Part shown: positions 10,358 to 18,540 of the stretch, piece by piece | How the letters are laid out: each line of letters begins with the position of its first letter | Numbering within the stretch: the stretch's first letter is position 1 | From: Actinokineospora auranticolor | GTDB taxonomy: Bacteria > Actinomycetota > Actinomycetes > Mycobacteriales > Pseudonocardiaceae | DNA length: 64,000 nucleotides | Direction: 5' to 3' | Assembly: GCF_002934265.1 (NCBI RefSeq) | Contig: NZ_PTIX01000009.1 | Coordinates: 275,970-339,969, forward strand | Translations under genes and position numbers: made by a program | Notes under the pieces: model-generated | The model's database searches: none | Told to the model about the DNA's origin: nothing | The model's input: the letters and a program-made list of their open reading frames with translations, nothing else

Positions 10358-10385
10358 GCGCCCGGCCTGGTGGGTGGCCGGGCGC
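10358..10385 (-). terminator. terminator of the MoxR-DUF58-VWA operon
   Basis: GCGCCCGGCC (10358-10367) pairs with GGCCGGGCGC (10376-10385) across 8 bases, 8 bases beyond the stop of the VWA gene on the minus strand. Confidence 0.65.
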
Positions 10386-10393
10386 TTTCGCGG

Positions 10394-11383
10394 TCAGGGT
10401 AGCCGTTGGCTCAGGACGAGGGAGCCCGCGGCGGCGATGAGTGCCGCGATGGTGCCGAGGATGAGCCACGGTCGGCTGGCGTCGGCTTCCTTGATCTCGT
10501 AGCCGATCTGCTCGCCGAGGGTGTCGTAGACCTTGCGGAGTTGGTCGGCCGTCGCCGCCTTGTAGAAATCGCCCGCGGAGAGGGAGGCGATTTCTTTCAT
10601 GGCGTCGTCGTCGACGGCTACCGATTGGGTGCGGCCTTCGATTTCCACCGTGCCGTCGGCGGTGCCGAAGGAGATCGTGGTGATGGGGATCTTGCGTTCC
10701 GCGGCGGCTTTGGCGGCGGTGAAGGAGCCGCGGGGGTCGTCCTCGTTCTCCGTCGGGATGGTCTGTTTTCCGTCCGACATGAGGACTATGCGCGCGGGCG
10801 GGGGGCCGTCCGGGCCGCCGACGACCTGGGAGAAGCCGTCGATCGACTGGAGGGCGGCGAAGATGGCCTCGCCGGTCGCGGTGGACTGGGCGAGTTTCAG
10901 GTTGTCGATGGCCTTCGCGACGCCGCCGCGGTCGGTGGTCGGGGCGACCAGGACCGTCGCGGTGCCGGCGAAGGTGATGAGGCCGAGGTTGACGCCCGGG
11001 GTCAGGCCCTCGGCGAACGACTTGGCCGCCACCTGGGCCGCTTTGAGGCGCGTCGGCGCGACGTCGGTCGCCTCCATGGACAGCGAGACGTCGATGACCA
11101 GCATGACCGTCGCCCGGTTGCGCGGGACCCGCTGCTCGGCCGTCGGGCCCGCCATGGCCGTGGTCAACAGCATCAGCGCGAGGACGAGCACGATCGCGGG
11201 GATGTGCCGCAGGCGGCTCGGACCTCTCGGCGCGACCTTTTCCAGGAGTTCGAGATTGGTGAAGCGCAGCGTCCGCTTGCGGCGCATGCGTTGCACCATG
11301 ACGTAACCGACGACCAGCGCGCCGATCGCCACCAGGAGCAGGAACCACCAGGGGGCGGAGAAGTTCCGGAAACTCAACGTCAC
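10394..11383 (-). CDS. VWA-domain membrane protein, BatA-like
   Basis: 329 aa. Two membrane segments precede the VWA domain (WWFLLLVAIGALVVGYVMV near residue 12 and IPAIVLVLALMLLTTAMAG near 62), and a third closes the C-terminus (WLILGTIAALIAAAGSLVL). The metal-ion site reads VMLVIDVSLSMEATD (DxSxS). Such proteins form complexes with MoxR ATPases and DUF58 proteins for assembly or maturation of cell-envelope or metal-dependent proteins. The start overlaps the DUF58 stop by 4 bases, so the three genes form one operon. Confidence 0.9.
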   Translation of the reverse strand: MTLSFRNFSAPWWFLLLVAIGALVVGYVMVQRMRRKRTLRFTNLELLEKVAPRGPSRLRHIPAIVLVLALMLLTTAMAGPTAEQRVPRNRATVMLVIDVSLSMEATDVAPTRLKAAQVAAKSFAEGLTPGVNLGLITFAGTATVLVAPTTDRGGVAKAIDNLKLAQSTATGEAIFAALQSIDGFSQVVGGPDGPPPARIVLMSDGKQTIPTENEDDPRGSFTAAKAAAERKIPITTISFGTADGTVEIEGRTQSVAVDDDAMKEIASLSAGDFYKAATADQLRKVYDTLGEQIGYEIKEADASRPWLILGTIAALIAAAGSLVLSQRLP

Positions 11384-12330
11384 GCCGCACCCCCCGACCA
11401 GCGGCGTTTGCGGGCCACGACGAAACGCACCGTGTCGGCGATCCAGTCGGAATCGGTGCGCAGGACCAGGTGTCCGCTGCCCGCCCGGCGAATGCCCGCG
11501 GCCACCGCGTCCCGGTGTTCCGCGGCCGCGGCGGCGAATTCCTTGCGCAGCAAAGGGGAAGCGGTCACCTCGCGTTGACGACCGGTTTCCGGGTCCGCCA
11601 GGACGACGGTGCCGACGTCCGGCAAATCCACGTCACGCGGGTCCACCACCTCGACCGAAATCAGTTCGTGCCGCAGCGACAAAGCGCGCAGCGGGCGCTG
11701 CCACTCCGTGTCGCCGAGGAAATCCGAGACGACCACGGCGAGCCCGCGGCGGCGCGGTGGTCTGCGCAGCTGCTCGATCGCCTGCGTCAGGTCGCCGCGC
11801 ACACCCTCCGTCGCGCGGGGGGTTTCCGCGACCTTGCGGACGAGGCCGCGCGCGTGGGCGAGCCCGCCGCGCGCCGGGACGCGAATGGTGCGTTCGCCGG
11901 TGGAGATCAACGCACCGATGCGGTTGCCGCCGCCCCGGGTCAGGTGCGCGATGGCCGCCACGGCCGCGACGGCGAGGTCGCGCTTCTCGCAGCCCGCGGT
12001 GCCGAAGTCGAGGCTGGCGGACAGGTCGACCACCACCCACGTCTCCAGCTCGCGGTCGGCGACCGTCTCGCGGATGTGCGGGACCGTGGTGCGCGCGGTG
12101 ACGGCCCAGTCCATCCGGCGCACGTCGTCGCCGGGCTGGTACGGGCGGGCCTCACCGGGCTCGGAGCCGGGACCCGGCACGAGACCGAGGTGGTTGCCCT
12201 GCAGCAGGCCGTCGAGCCTGCGCCGGACGTCGATCTCCAGCAGCCGCAGCCCCGCCTCCATGCGGTCGCCGCGCAGCACCGGGGGGACCCAGTTCGGGCG
12301 CTCGCCGTCGGTGTTCCTCTGCTTGCTCAC
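11380..12330 (-). CDS. DUF58 domain protein
   Basis: 316 aa, soluble. The DUF58 signature is RPYQPGDDVRRMDWAVTART at about residue 65, followed by a VWA-like fold beginning VVVDLSASLDFGT (DxSxS). It sits between moxR and the VWA gene with 4-base overlaps at both ends, the usual MoxR/DUF58/VWA arrangement. It is thought to act as partner or substrate adaptor of the MoxR ATPase; the exact target here is unknown. Confidence 0.92.
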   Translation of the reverse strand: MSKQRNTDGERPNWVPPVLRGDRMEAGLRLLEIDVRRRLDGLLQGNHLGLVPGPGSEPGEARPYQPGDDVRRMDWAVTARTTVPHIRETVADRELETWVVVDLSASLDFGTAGCEKRDLAVAAVAAIAHLTRGGGNRIGALISTGERTIRVPARGGLAHARGLVRKVAETPRATEGVRGDLTQAIEQLRRPPRRRGLAVVVSDFLGDTEWQRPLRALSLRHELISVEVVDPRDVDLPDVGTVVLADPETGRQREVTASPLLRKEFAAAAAEHRDAVAAGIRRAGSGHLVLRTDSDWIADTVRFVVARKRRWSGGAA

Positions 12331-13400
12331 GGCCTGCCGTTCACCCCGGCCGCCGCCGGGTGCCCGACCGGCTGCTGGGGTCGCGCGGAGACCTGCGGGA
12401 GCGGCACGGTCTGCAGGACGCGGGAGATCATGTGGTCGATCGGCACGCCGTCGGCCAACGCGTCGTAGGAGAGCACGAGCCGGTGGCGCAGCACATCGGG
12501 GACCACGTCCACGACGTCCTGCGGCAACACGTAGTCCCGGCCGCGCACCAGTGCGAGAGCCCGCGAAGCCGCAACGATGCCAAGGCTCGCACGCGGCGAA
12601 GCACCGTAGGCGATCCAGCCCGCAACGTCGCTGAGCCCGTGCTCGGCGGGCGTGCGCGTTGCGAGCACCAACCGCACGGTGTAGTCGACGAGCGCGTGGT
12701 GCACGAAGACACTGGAGGCGACGCCCTGGAGCCGGACGAGTTCCTCGGGGGTCAGCACCTGACTCGGCTCCGGAGGGGTGACACCCATCCGGTAGACGAT
12801 CTCGCGCTCCTCCTCGACGGAGGGGTACTCGACGATGATCTTGAACAGGAAGCGGTCGCGCTGCGCCTCGGGCAGCGGGTAGACGCCCTCGTTCTCGATC
12901 GGGTTCTGCGTGGCCAGCACGAGGAACGGCGTCGGCATGGGGAAGGTCTTGCCGCCGATGGAGACGTGCCGCTCGGCCATCACCTCCAGCATCGCCGACT
13001 GCACCTTCGCGGGCGCGCGGTTGATCTCGTCGGCGAGCACGAAGTTGGCGACCACCGGCCCCAGCTCCACGTCGAAGCGCTCACTGCCCTGCCGGTAGAT
13101 GCGCGTGCCGAGGATGTCGGCGGGCACCAGGTCGGGGGTGAACTGCACGCGCGAGAACGAGCCGCCGACGACGCGGGCGAAGGTCTCGACGGCGAGGGTC
13201 TTGGCGACGCCGGGGACGCCCTCGAGGAGGAGGTGCCCCTTGGCCAGCAGACCGACGAGCATCCGCTCGACCAGGCGGTCCTGCCCGACGATCACCCGCT
13301 TGACCTCGAACACGGTCCGTTCGAGCAACTGCGCGTCGCGCGCGGGGGTGGTGGGCGTCTCGCTCGCGAGCTCGGCCTGCCCAGGCTCGGTCACCGGCAT
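12327..13400 (-). CDS. MoxR family AAA+ ATPase
   Basis: 357 aa. Walker A is GVPGVAKT near residue 60, Walker B VLADEINRAP, sensor ATQNPIENEGVYPLPEAQRDRF, all diagnostic for MoxR. It is the first gene of the operon and overlaps the DUF58 gene by 4 bases. The family acts as a chaperone-like remodelling ATPase with VWA partners, here presumably the membrane VWA protein two genes downstream. Confidence 0.95.
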   Translation of the reverse strand: MPVTEPGQAELASETPTTPARDAQLLERTVFEVKRVIVGQDRLVERMLVGLLAKGHLLLEGVPGVAKTLAVETFARVVGGSFSRVQFTPDLVPADILGTRIYRQGSERFDVELGPVVANFVLADEINRAPAKVQSAMLEVMAERHVSIGGKTFPMPTPFLVLATQNPIENEGVYPLPEAQRDRFLFKIIVEYPSVEEEREIVYRMGVTPPEPSQVLTPEELVRLQGVASSVFVHHALVDYTVRLVLATRTPAEHGLSDVAGWIAYGASPRASLGIVAASRALALVRGRDYVLPQDVVDVVPDVLRHRLVLSYDALADGVPIDHMISRVLQTVPLPQVSARPQQPVGHPAAAGVNGRP

Positions 13401-13462
13401 CCTCCTCTAAGCCTACGGTTCCGGGTACAGCCAACCGCACCGACGGTGAGAGCCCTGTGAAC

Positions 13463-14020
13463 TCATTCTGGGAACGCGTCGAGATCGCTGGGAACGTCGA
13501 TGTCCCGGGCGGAACCGTCCATATCGTCCACTCGGACGGGTGACAGCGGGGTGAGGGTGCCGCGGAGGGAGGCGTTGGCGGAGTCCGCCGGGAGAGCTCG
13601 GCGGAGGAGGTCGGTGGGCCAGGCGCTGAGGAGCCACTGGGGATGGTGGTCGCTGTCGGTGAGGACGGCACCGGTGTGGGTGACCGCCTGGCGGAGGCGG
13701 GTAATGGTGGTGGGGGTGATTTGCGGGAGGTCGGCGGCGAGGAGGACGACTCGGTCGGTGGTGATGAGGTCGAGGCCGGCGGCCAGGGCGGCGAGGGGGC
13801 CGGAGCCGGGGGTGGGTTCGCGGGTCCAGCGGACCTTTGCCTCGGTTTCGCGCCTGGGGCCGACGATGACGATCTCGTGGGCGCCGGGGAGGGCGGCGAG
13901 GACGCGGTCGAGGAGGGTTCGGCCTCGGATGATGAGGCCGGGCTTGTCGACACCGCCGAGGCGTCGTCCGGCTCCGCCCGCGAGGACGACGGCGGACCAT
14001 GGCTGTTCCACGTGCACCAT
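13463..14020 (-). CDS. mobA: molybdenum cofactor guanylyltransferase
   Basis: 185 aa from the ATG at 14020. The nucleotide-binding motif is AVVLAGGAGRRLGGVDKP and the metal site is VVLLAADLPQIT. This fits MobA, which attaches GMP to molybdopterin to make the bis-MGD or MGD cofactor. An open frame continues upstream to 14128, but homology begins at the glycine-rich motif. No other molybdenum gene is nearby. CRISPR array 2 begins about 130 bases upstream of its start. Confidence 0.85.
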   Translation of the reverse strand: MVHVEQPWSAVVLAGGAGRRLGGVDKPGLIIRGRTLLDRVLAALPGAHEIVIVGPRRETEAKVRWTREPTPGSGPLAALAAGLDLITTDRVVLLAADLPQITPTTITRLRQAVTHTGAVLTDSDHHPQWLLSAWPTDLLRRALPADSANASLRGTLTPLSPVRVDDMDGSARDIDVPSDLDAFPE

Positions 14021-14151
14021 GAGAACACTTCGGCGCGGAGAAGCCCCGCTGCGGACGGGGCTACCGAACCAACGCGTTAGGGCGATCGGCGCGGAGGACG
14101 CGACCAGCTCTGGCTGACTTCGGGGCAACCGTCGTGGCGCTGGTCATCACG

Positions 14152-15450
14152 GGACCAACCCCGCATGCGCGCGGACAACCCGAGCTCGATGGCCCGTCGA
14201 TGAGCGCGGCAGGACGAGCCTCGCGTGCGCGGGGACGACTGGCCCTCGGCGAGCAGCCCATCGGAGACGAGCGGACCAGCCCCACGTGCGTGGGGACGGC
14301 AACCCGGCTGGAGGAAACGGCAGGCGTTGACGGGAGCAGCCCACGTGCGCGGGGATGATCTCGACCCCCGAGAACGATCAGCCCTGCGGGCGGACCAGCC
14401 CCGCATGCGCGGGGTCGACATGGCCGGGCAGGTCGGGCGCCTGGGCAGTGTCGGACCAGCCCCGCGGGTGCGGGACGACACCGGGGCGATCTTCTTCCTA
14501 GGCATCATCCTGGGACCAGCCCCGCGTAGGCGGGGACGACGCGTGCTGGCCTCGGCACCGCACAGACCGTTCGAAGCGGCCCGCGTGGGCGGGGACGACT
14601 TCGTGTTCTCAGGCTGGCGCGTCACCACCGGCGGAGCAGCCCCGCGTGCGCGGAGATGACGCCTCCACCAACTCTCGCGCACCACATGGGTCCGGAGCAG
14701 CCCGCGTGCGCGGAGACGACATCGCCAGCGTGTTGTTCTCCAACTGCTCCGACGGAGCAGTTGCGCGTGTGCGGAGACGCCGCCTGCCGCAACCCCGCGC
14801 TGGCCAAGCAGGCGGGAGCAGCCCGCGTGCGCGGGGACGGCATCGGACAGGCCACCGCAGTGCCGAACGCGGTGGGAGTAGCCCCGCGTGCGCGAGGACG
14901 ACGGATACGCCACCTCGCCCCTGCAGGGCTGGTGGGGATCAGCCCAGCGTGCGCGGGACGACCCCAGGGTCTCCATCGCGCGGCGCAGTCGGCTCAGAGC
15001 GGCCCCGCGTGCGCAGGGACGACACCTGGATCTTGCTGGCGGCGGTCTCGTACCGCGGAGCAGCCCACATGCGCGGGGACGGCTGCTCAAGGGCGCGTTC
15101 GAGGATCTCCAGGTCGGGACCAGCCCCGCGAGCGCGGGGACGACATCTTCTCCCCCTGCCGCCACCCAGTGACGACCGGAGCAGCCCCGCGTGCGCGGGG
15201 ACGACCACCTCACACACCAGGGCGTCGATCGTGTCGGTGGGAGCAGCCCCACGTGAGCGGGGACGACATCCACAGCGTGACCAGGGAGGGACCGCCCACC
15301 GGAGCAGCCCCGCGTGCGCGGGGATGACGCGCCGAGCCGTTGGAGCGTGAGCAGCGGCGAGGGAGCAGCCCCGCGTGCGCGGGGACGACATCGCCTCCGA
15401 CCTCGACGTGGACGCCGAGTCCGGAGCAGCCCCGCGTGCGCGGGGACGAC
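14152..15450 (-). CRISPR. CRISPR array 2, 22 type I-E-like repeats
   Basis: Repeats start at 14152, 14212, 14273, 14333, 14392, 14453, 14513, 14573, 14633, 14694, 14754, 14815, 14875, 14936, 14996, 15057, 15117, 15178, 15240, 15301, 15362 and 15423. Each is 27-28 bases with a 59-62-base period. Right-end repeats are nearly identical and begin GGAGCAGCCCCGCG; left-end ones begin mostly GGACCAG and are eroded. A possible further decayed repeat lies near 14037. The conserved leader is on the right, so the array is transcribed leftward like array 1. The long open frames over it, with repeating RGAAP/SSPRTRGCS peptides, are artefacts. Confidence 0.97.
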
Positions 15451-15501
15451 ACTTGTTGACCTGGGGCTTTGTCGGCCGTTCTGCTCATTTTCGTTCACTT
15501 C
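15451..15501 (-). promoter_or_regulatory. CRISPR leader of array 2
   Basis: It begins ACTTGTTGACCTGGGGC directly after the last repeat and has CACTTC at flank bases 46-51, matching the flanks of arrays 1 and 3 position for position. A TCATTTTCGTT block in between is AT-rich, as expected of a leader. Confidence 0.75.
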
Positions 15502-15604
15502 GGGCGTGCCGGGTAGGGCGGGTGGCGCGGCCGGGGGCGTCGAGGATAGGTCTTGCGGTTCGGGGGCGGCGTGCCGTGGCAGGCTGACTATGGTCCGGAT
15601 TGAA

Positions 15605-15656
15605 TAGTTGACACTGACTAGTTGGGTCAGGATAGTTGGTCCTGGCTAGAGATGAG
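15605..15656 (+). promoter_or_regulatory. padR promoter overlaid with 14-bp direct repeats
   Basis: TTGACA (15608-15613), 17 bases and GATAGT (15631-15636) form a good sigma-70-type promoter. TAGTTG occurs at 15605, 15619 and 15633, and TAG again at 15647, exactly 14 bases apart. The repeats overlap both promoter boxes, as expected for an operator bound by the PadR product for autorepression. Confidence 0.6.
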
Positions 15657-15659
15657 GGT

Positions 15660-16274
15660 GTGGTGGCCAAGAGGCGTTCGGTGGGCAATCCGCTGGCGTT
15701 GGCGGTGTTGGCGAACCTGCTCCTCGAGCCCCTGCACCCCTATGAGATGGGGCGCAGGCTCAAGGAGACCGGGAAGGACCGCAACATCAAGTACAACCGG
15801 GGTTCGCTCTACATGGTCGTCGAGCAGCTCCGGAAGGCGGGCTTCATCGCCGAGCAGGAAACCGTGCGGGACACCGCCCGGCCGGAGCGCACCGTCTACG
15901 CGCTCACCGACGCCGGGCGGGTCGAGTTGGACGACTGGATGCGTGAGCTGGTCGCGAAACCCGAGCACGAGTACCCCAAGTTCGGGGTCGCGCTGTCCCT
16001 GCTCGGCGTCCTCGAACCGACCGTCGCGGTCGGGTTGCTCGGGGAGCGGTTGGCCGCGCTCGACCGCGAGGCCGAGGCGATCAGCAGGGAAACCGAGAGC
16101 ACGCTCGACCAGGGCGTGCTGTGGGTCTTCCTCGTCGAGGAGAACTACCGCCTGGCCGTGCTGGACGCCGAGCGCCGGTTCGTCACCACCCTCATCGAGG
16201 CCCTCAAGAGCACGGACTACGTCCGCGCCTGGCACGAGATGTTCGACGAGGGGAAACAGACATGGGAGCGGTAA
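15660..16274 (+). CDS. PadR family transcriptional regulator
   Basis: 204 aa from the GTG at 15660 (or 15663, better spaced from GATGAGGG). The winged helix is NPLALAVLANLLLEPLHPYE, then IKYNRGSLYMVVEQLRKAGF, then RTVYALTDAGRVELDDW, the PadR signature. The helical C-terminal dimerisation half is complete. The last 13 bases overlap the next gene, an FAD monooxygenase, which is the probable target and partner. 14-bp repeats lie across the promoter. Confidence 0.92.
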   Translation: MVAKRRSVGNPLALAVLANLLLEPLHPYEMGRRLKETGKDRNIKYNRGSLYMVVEQLRKAGFIAEQETVRDTARPERTVYALTDAGRVELDDWMRELVAKPEHEYPKFGVALSLLGVLEPTVAVGLLGERLAALDREAEAISRETESTLDQGVLWVFLVEENYRLAVLDAERRFVTTLIEALKSTDYVRAWHEMFDEGKQTWER

Positions 16275-17458
16275 AGACCGCGCTGGTCATCGGGGGCGGC
16301 ATCGCCGGGCCGGTCGTGGGGGCGGCGCTGCGGCGCGCGGGTGTCGACGTCGTGATCCACGAGTCGTACGACAGCCCGGCTGACGGGGTCGGTGGTGTCG
16401 TCCAGGTGGCGCCGAACGGGCTGAACGCGCTCGCTGCGGTGGGGGTCGCCGATGAGCTGCGCGGCCTCGGCCAGCCGACGCGGACGATGGTCATTGAGGA
16501 CAGTCAGGGCCGCAAAGTCATGGCCTTCAACGGTTTGCCCGGTCTGCCGCCGAGCCGGACGCTGTTCCGGTCCGACCTCTACCGCGTCCTCAACGACAAC
16601 GCCGCGGCCAAGGGCGTCCGGGTCGAGTACGGCAAGCGGCTCGTGCGCGTCGAGGAGAGCGCGTCCGCGATCACCGCTGTGTTCGCGGACGGCACCAAGG
16701 CCACCGGCGACATCCTGATCGGCGCCGACGGCATCCGCTCCACGGTGCGCGGCCTGATCGACCCTTCCGCGCCCGGCCCGGAGCCGGTCGGGCTGCTGGG
16801 TGTCGGTGGCTGGGGTCCGCCCGTCGAGGGGTCGGGCGGACCCGACGTCATGCACTTCGCGCAGGGCAAGCGCGCGTTCTTCGGGTACTGGGCGGCCTCC
16901 GACGGCAGCGGCACGCTCTGGTTCAGCAACCTGCCCGACCCGAAGGCGCTGTCGATGGCCGAGGCCCGCGCCGTCCCGACGTCGGAGTGGCTGCGCCGGG
17001 TCCGCGAGGCGCACGCCGACGACCACCCGGCCCGCGAGGTGCTGGCGGGTGCGCGCGACCTCGAGGTGACCGGGGCGATGGAGATCCTGCCCACGGTGCC
17101 CCACTGGCACCGCGACCGCATGGTCCTGGTCGGCGACGCGGCCCACGCCCCGTCCCCCAGCTCGGGTCAGGGCGTGTCCATCACGGTGGAGAGCGCCGTC
17201 CAACTGGCCCGCTGCCTCCGCGACATCGACGACCTCGAAACCGCCCTCACCACCTACGAACGCCTCCGCCGCCCGCGCGTGGAGAAGATCATCGCCGCCG
17301 CCCGCCGCACCAACAACACGAAGGCCGCCGGTCCCGTCGCCCGCGCTCTGACCGCGATGATCATGCCCATCCTGACCAAGACCGTCATCACCCCACGTCG
17401 CATGTTCGGCGAAACCCACTCCCACACCATCAACTGGGACGAGAAGCTGACGGCCTGA
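16262..17458 (+). CDS. FAD-dependent monooxygenase
   Basis: 398 aa. The Rossmann motif is ALVIGGGIAGPVVGAALRR with an acidic HES ending the second strand, the middle is GDILIGADGIRSTVRG, and the second FAD motif is MVLVGDAAHAPSPSSGQG. This is the aromatic-hydroxylase/TetX-like class. The ATG at 16262 lies inside the padR 3' end, so the pair is co-translated. PadR-controlled flavin monooxygenases often modify or detoxify aromatic compounds or antibiotics; the substrate cannot be read from the sequence. Confidence 0.92.
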   Translation: MGAVKTALVIGGGIAGPVVGAALRRAGVDVVIHESYDSPADGVGGVVQVAPNGLNALAAVGVADELRGLGQPTRTMVIEDSQGRKVMAFNGLPGLPPSRTLFRSDLYRVLNDNAAAKGVRVEYGKRLVRVEESASAITAVFADGTKATGDILIGADGIRSTVRGLIDPSAPGPEPVGLLGVGGWGPPVEGSGGPDVMHFAQGKRAFFGYWAASDGSGTLWFSNLPDPKALSMAEARAVPTSEWLRRVREAHADDHPAREVLAGARDLEVTGAMEILPTVPHWHRDRMVLVGDAAHAPSPSSGQGVSITVESAVQLARCLRDIDDLETALTTYERLRRPRVEKIIAAARRTNNTKAAGPVARALTAMIMPILTKTVITPRRMFGETHSHTINWDEKLTA

Positions 17459-17635
17459 AACGGGCCTGGCCGCTTTGGTGGGAGGGGCGGGTATCCGCCC
17501 GCGCGGGGTCGGCGAACCGGGACGAGGCAGCCCGCAGCCGCCGCAGCGCCGCGCGAGCAGTTCACCGACGCCGCAGTTGTGGTGTTGCGCGACGGACGGC
17601 CAAGGGGCTCGGATAACGGAGCCACCTAGTCGCCG

Positions 17636-17930
17636 CGCATGGAACACAACGCCAACGCACGCGAAGCAGACGTGGCACAGAGGTAGCGCTGGCAGGAGAC
17701 GCCAGCCCTCCCACCTCGCAAGAACGCCAACGCGCCCAAGTCGGGCGCCACGGGAGTGTGCAACCGCAGGGAACGCCAGCCCCGCCACGCAACAGTGCCG
17801 ACGGGCGCGAGCAGGCCCGGCACGGGAGTGGCGACGACAGGCAACGCCATCTTCCCAGCACACAACAACGTCGACGCGTGCGAAGCGGCACGCTACGGGT
17901 ATAGCGACCATGAGCAAGGCTCCCGGTGCA
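17636..17930. repeat. 72-bp tandem repeat, about four diverged copies
   Basis: An AACGCCA-type landmark recurs at about 17699, 17773, 17844 and (decayed) 17917, spacing 71-74. Surrounding blocks (GGCACGGGAGTG-like, AACGC..GCGAAGC-like) line up as well. In the minus-strand reading frame this gives 24-residue repeats. Because the period is close to a multiple of three, a coding origin cannot be excluded, but the peptide has no protein-like features. Confidence 0.6.
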
Positions 17931-17944
17931 CAGCAATGCGGGCG

Positions 17945-18140
17945 AGCGAGAAAGTGGCCGAGCACGGCGTCGAGCATGTCGAGGGTGGCGCCGGTGGGTC
18001 CGAGGCCGCGGCGGGAGAGTTGCGGGGCAACGGCGCCGTGGGCAGCGACCAGGGGCGCTGGCGGCAGGGTGATCTTGTCGCCGACGCCGCTGGTGGAGTG
18101 CTTGTCCACGGTGGGTCGGTCGCCGTCGAGTGGGCGCGCG
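17945..18140 (-). pseudogene. thymidine phosphorylase (deoA) relic
   Basis: An uninterrupted minus-strand stretch reads PTVDKHSTSGVGDKITLPPA, then PLVAAHGAVAPQLSRRGLGP and TGATLDMLDAVLGHFLA. This is unmistakably the phosphate/thymidine-binding segment of pyrimidine nucleoside phosphorylases (normally KHSTGGVGDK and GRGLGHTGGTLDK). Key residues have changed (H to P, the Lys after TLD to Met), and nothing of the remaining 350 or so residues is recognisable on either side. It is a fragment of a dead gene. It abuts the 72-bp repeats. Confidence 0.75.
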
Positions 18141-18496
18141 GCAGCTCTCGCGATCGGCCATCCGCCGATCGCGGCCTCGCTTGGCCCTGGTCCGGGCGCC
18201 TTGCCATCGACGCCTGTGCCATCGACAACCTCGTCGACGTCACACGCGCCATCGGCCGCCCCGCCTTGTCCTGGATGTTGGCGCCGGATATCAGCATCCA
18301 CGAGTGCGCGGACGTTCGCATCGACTTGTCCACAGCCCCCGTCGGCGCTGTTGCGGCGCGGGCGAGATCGGTGTGGGTGGGGGGCCGCGCGGAGCGCGGA
18401 TGGCGGGGTTGGGCTCGGTTGTCCACATGCCCACCAACCATCTACAGGCTCCGGAACCGGCTACCCAAGTCCGGAACCGTTCCTACACAATGAGAT

Positions 18497-18522
18497 CGGG
18501 GCACCGGCCAGGAGGTGCCCCG
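18497..18522 (-). terminator. terminator of the nucleotidyltransferase gene
   Basis: CGGGGCACC (18497-18505) pairs with GGTGCCCCG (18514-18522). It lies 18 bases beyond the stop codon at 18541 on the minus strand. Confidence 0.6.
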
Positions 18523-18540
18523 GTGGACCTCGATCGGGAG

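Larger units (their letters stand above)
17459..18540. other. 1.1-kb gene-poor region with repeats and a gene relic
   Basis: No credible intact gene. It holds about four copies of a 72-bp repeat (17636-17930), a thymidine phosphorylase relic on the minus strand (17945-18140), two TTGTCCACA words (18326, 18419) and the terminator of the following gene. Open frames through it on several strands have repetitive, non-protein-like composition. Confidence 0.7.

Noticed and set aside
13081..14028. 315-residue minus-strand frame across moxR and mobA
   Set aside because: Low-complexity Pro/Ser/Arg peptide opposite the genuine frames of moxR and mobA.
14077..15498. 473-residue minus-strand frame and several plus-strand frames over array 2
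   Set aside because: The peptides are the CRISPR repeat translated again and again (RGAAP, SSPRTRGCS).
16217..18301. 694-residue minus-strand frame
   Set aside because: It covers the FAD monooxygenase in antisense; only the short deoA-like stretch at 17945-18140 has real homology.
18326..18427. Replication origin suggested by DnaA-box-like words
   Set aside because: Only two boxes, no AT-rich unwinding region and no dnaA, dnaN or gyrB nearby.
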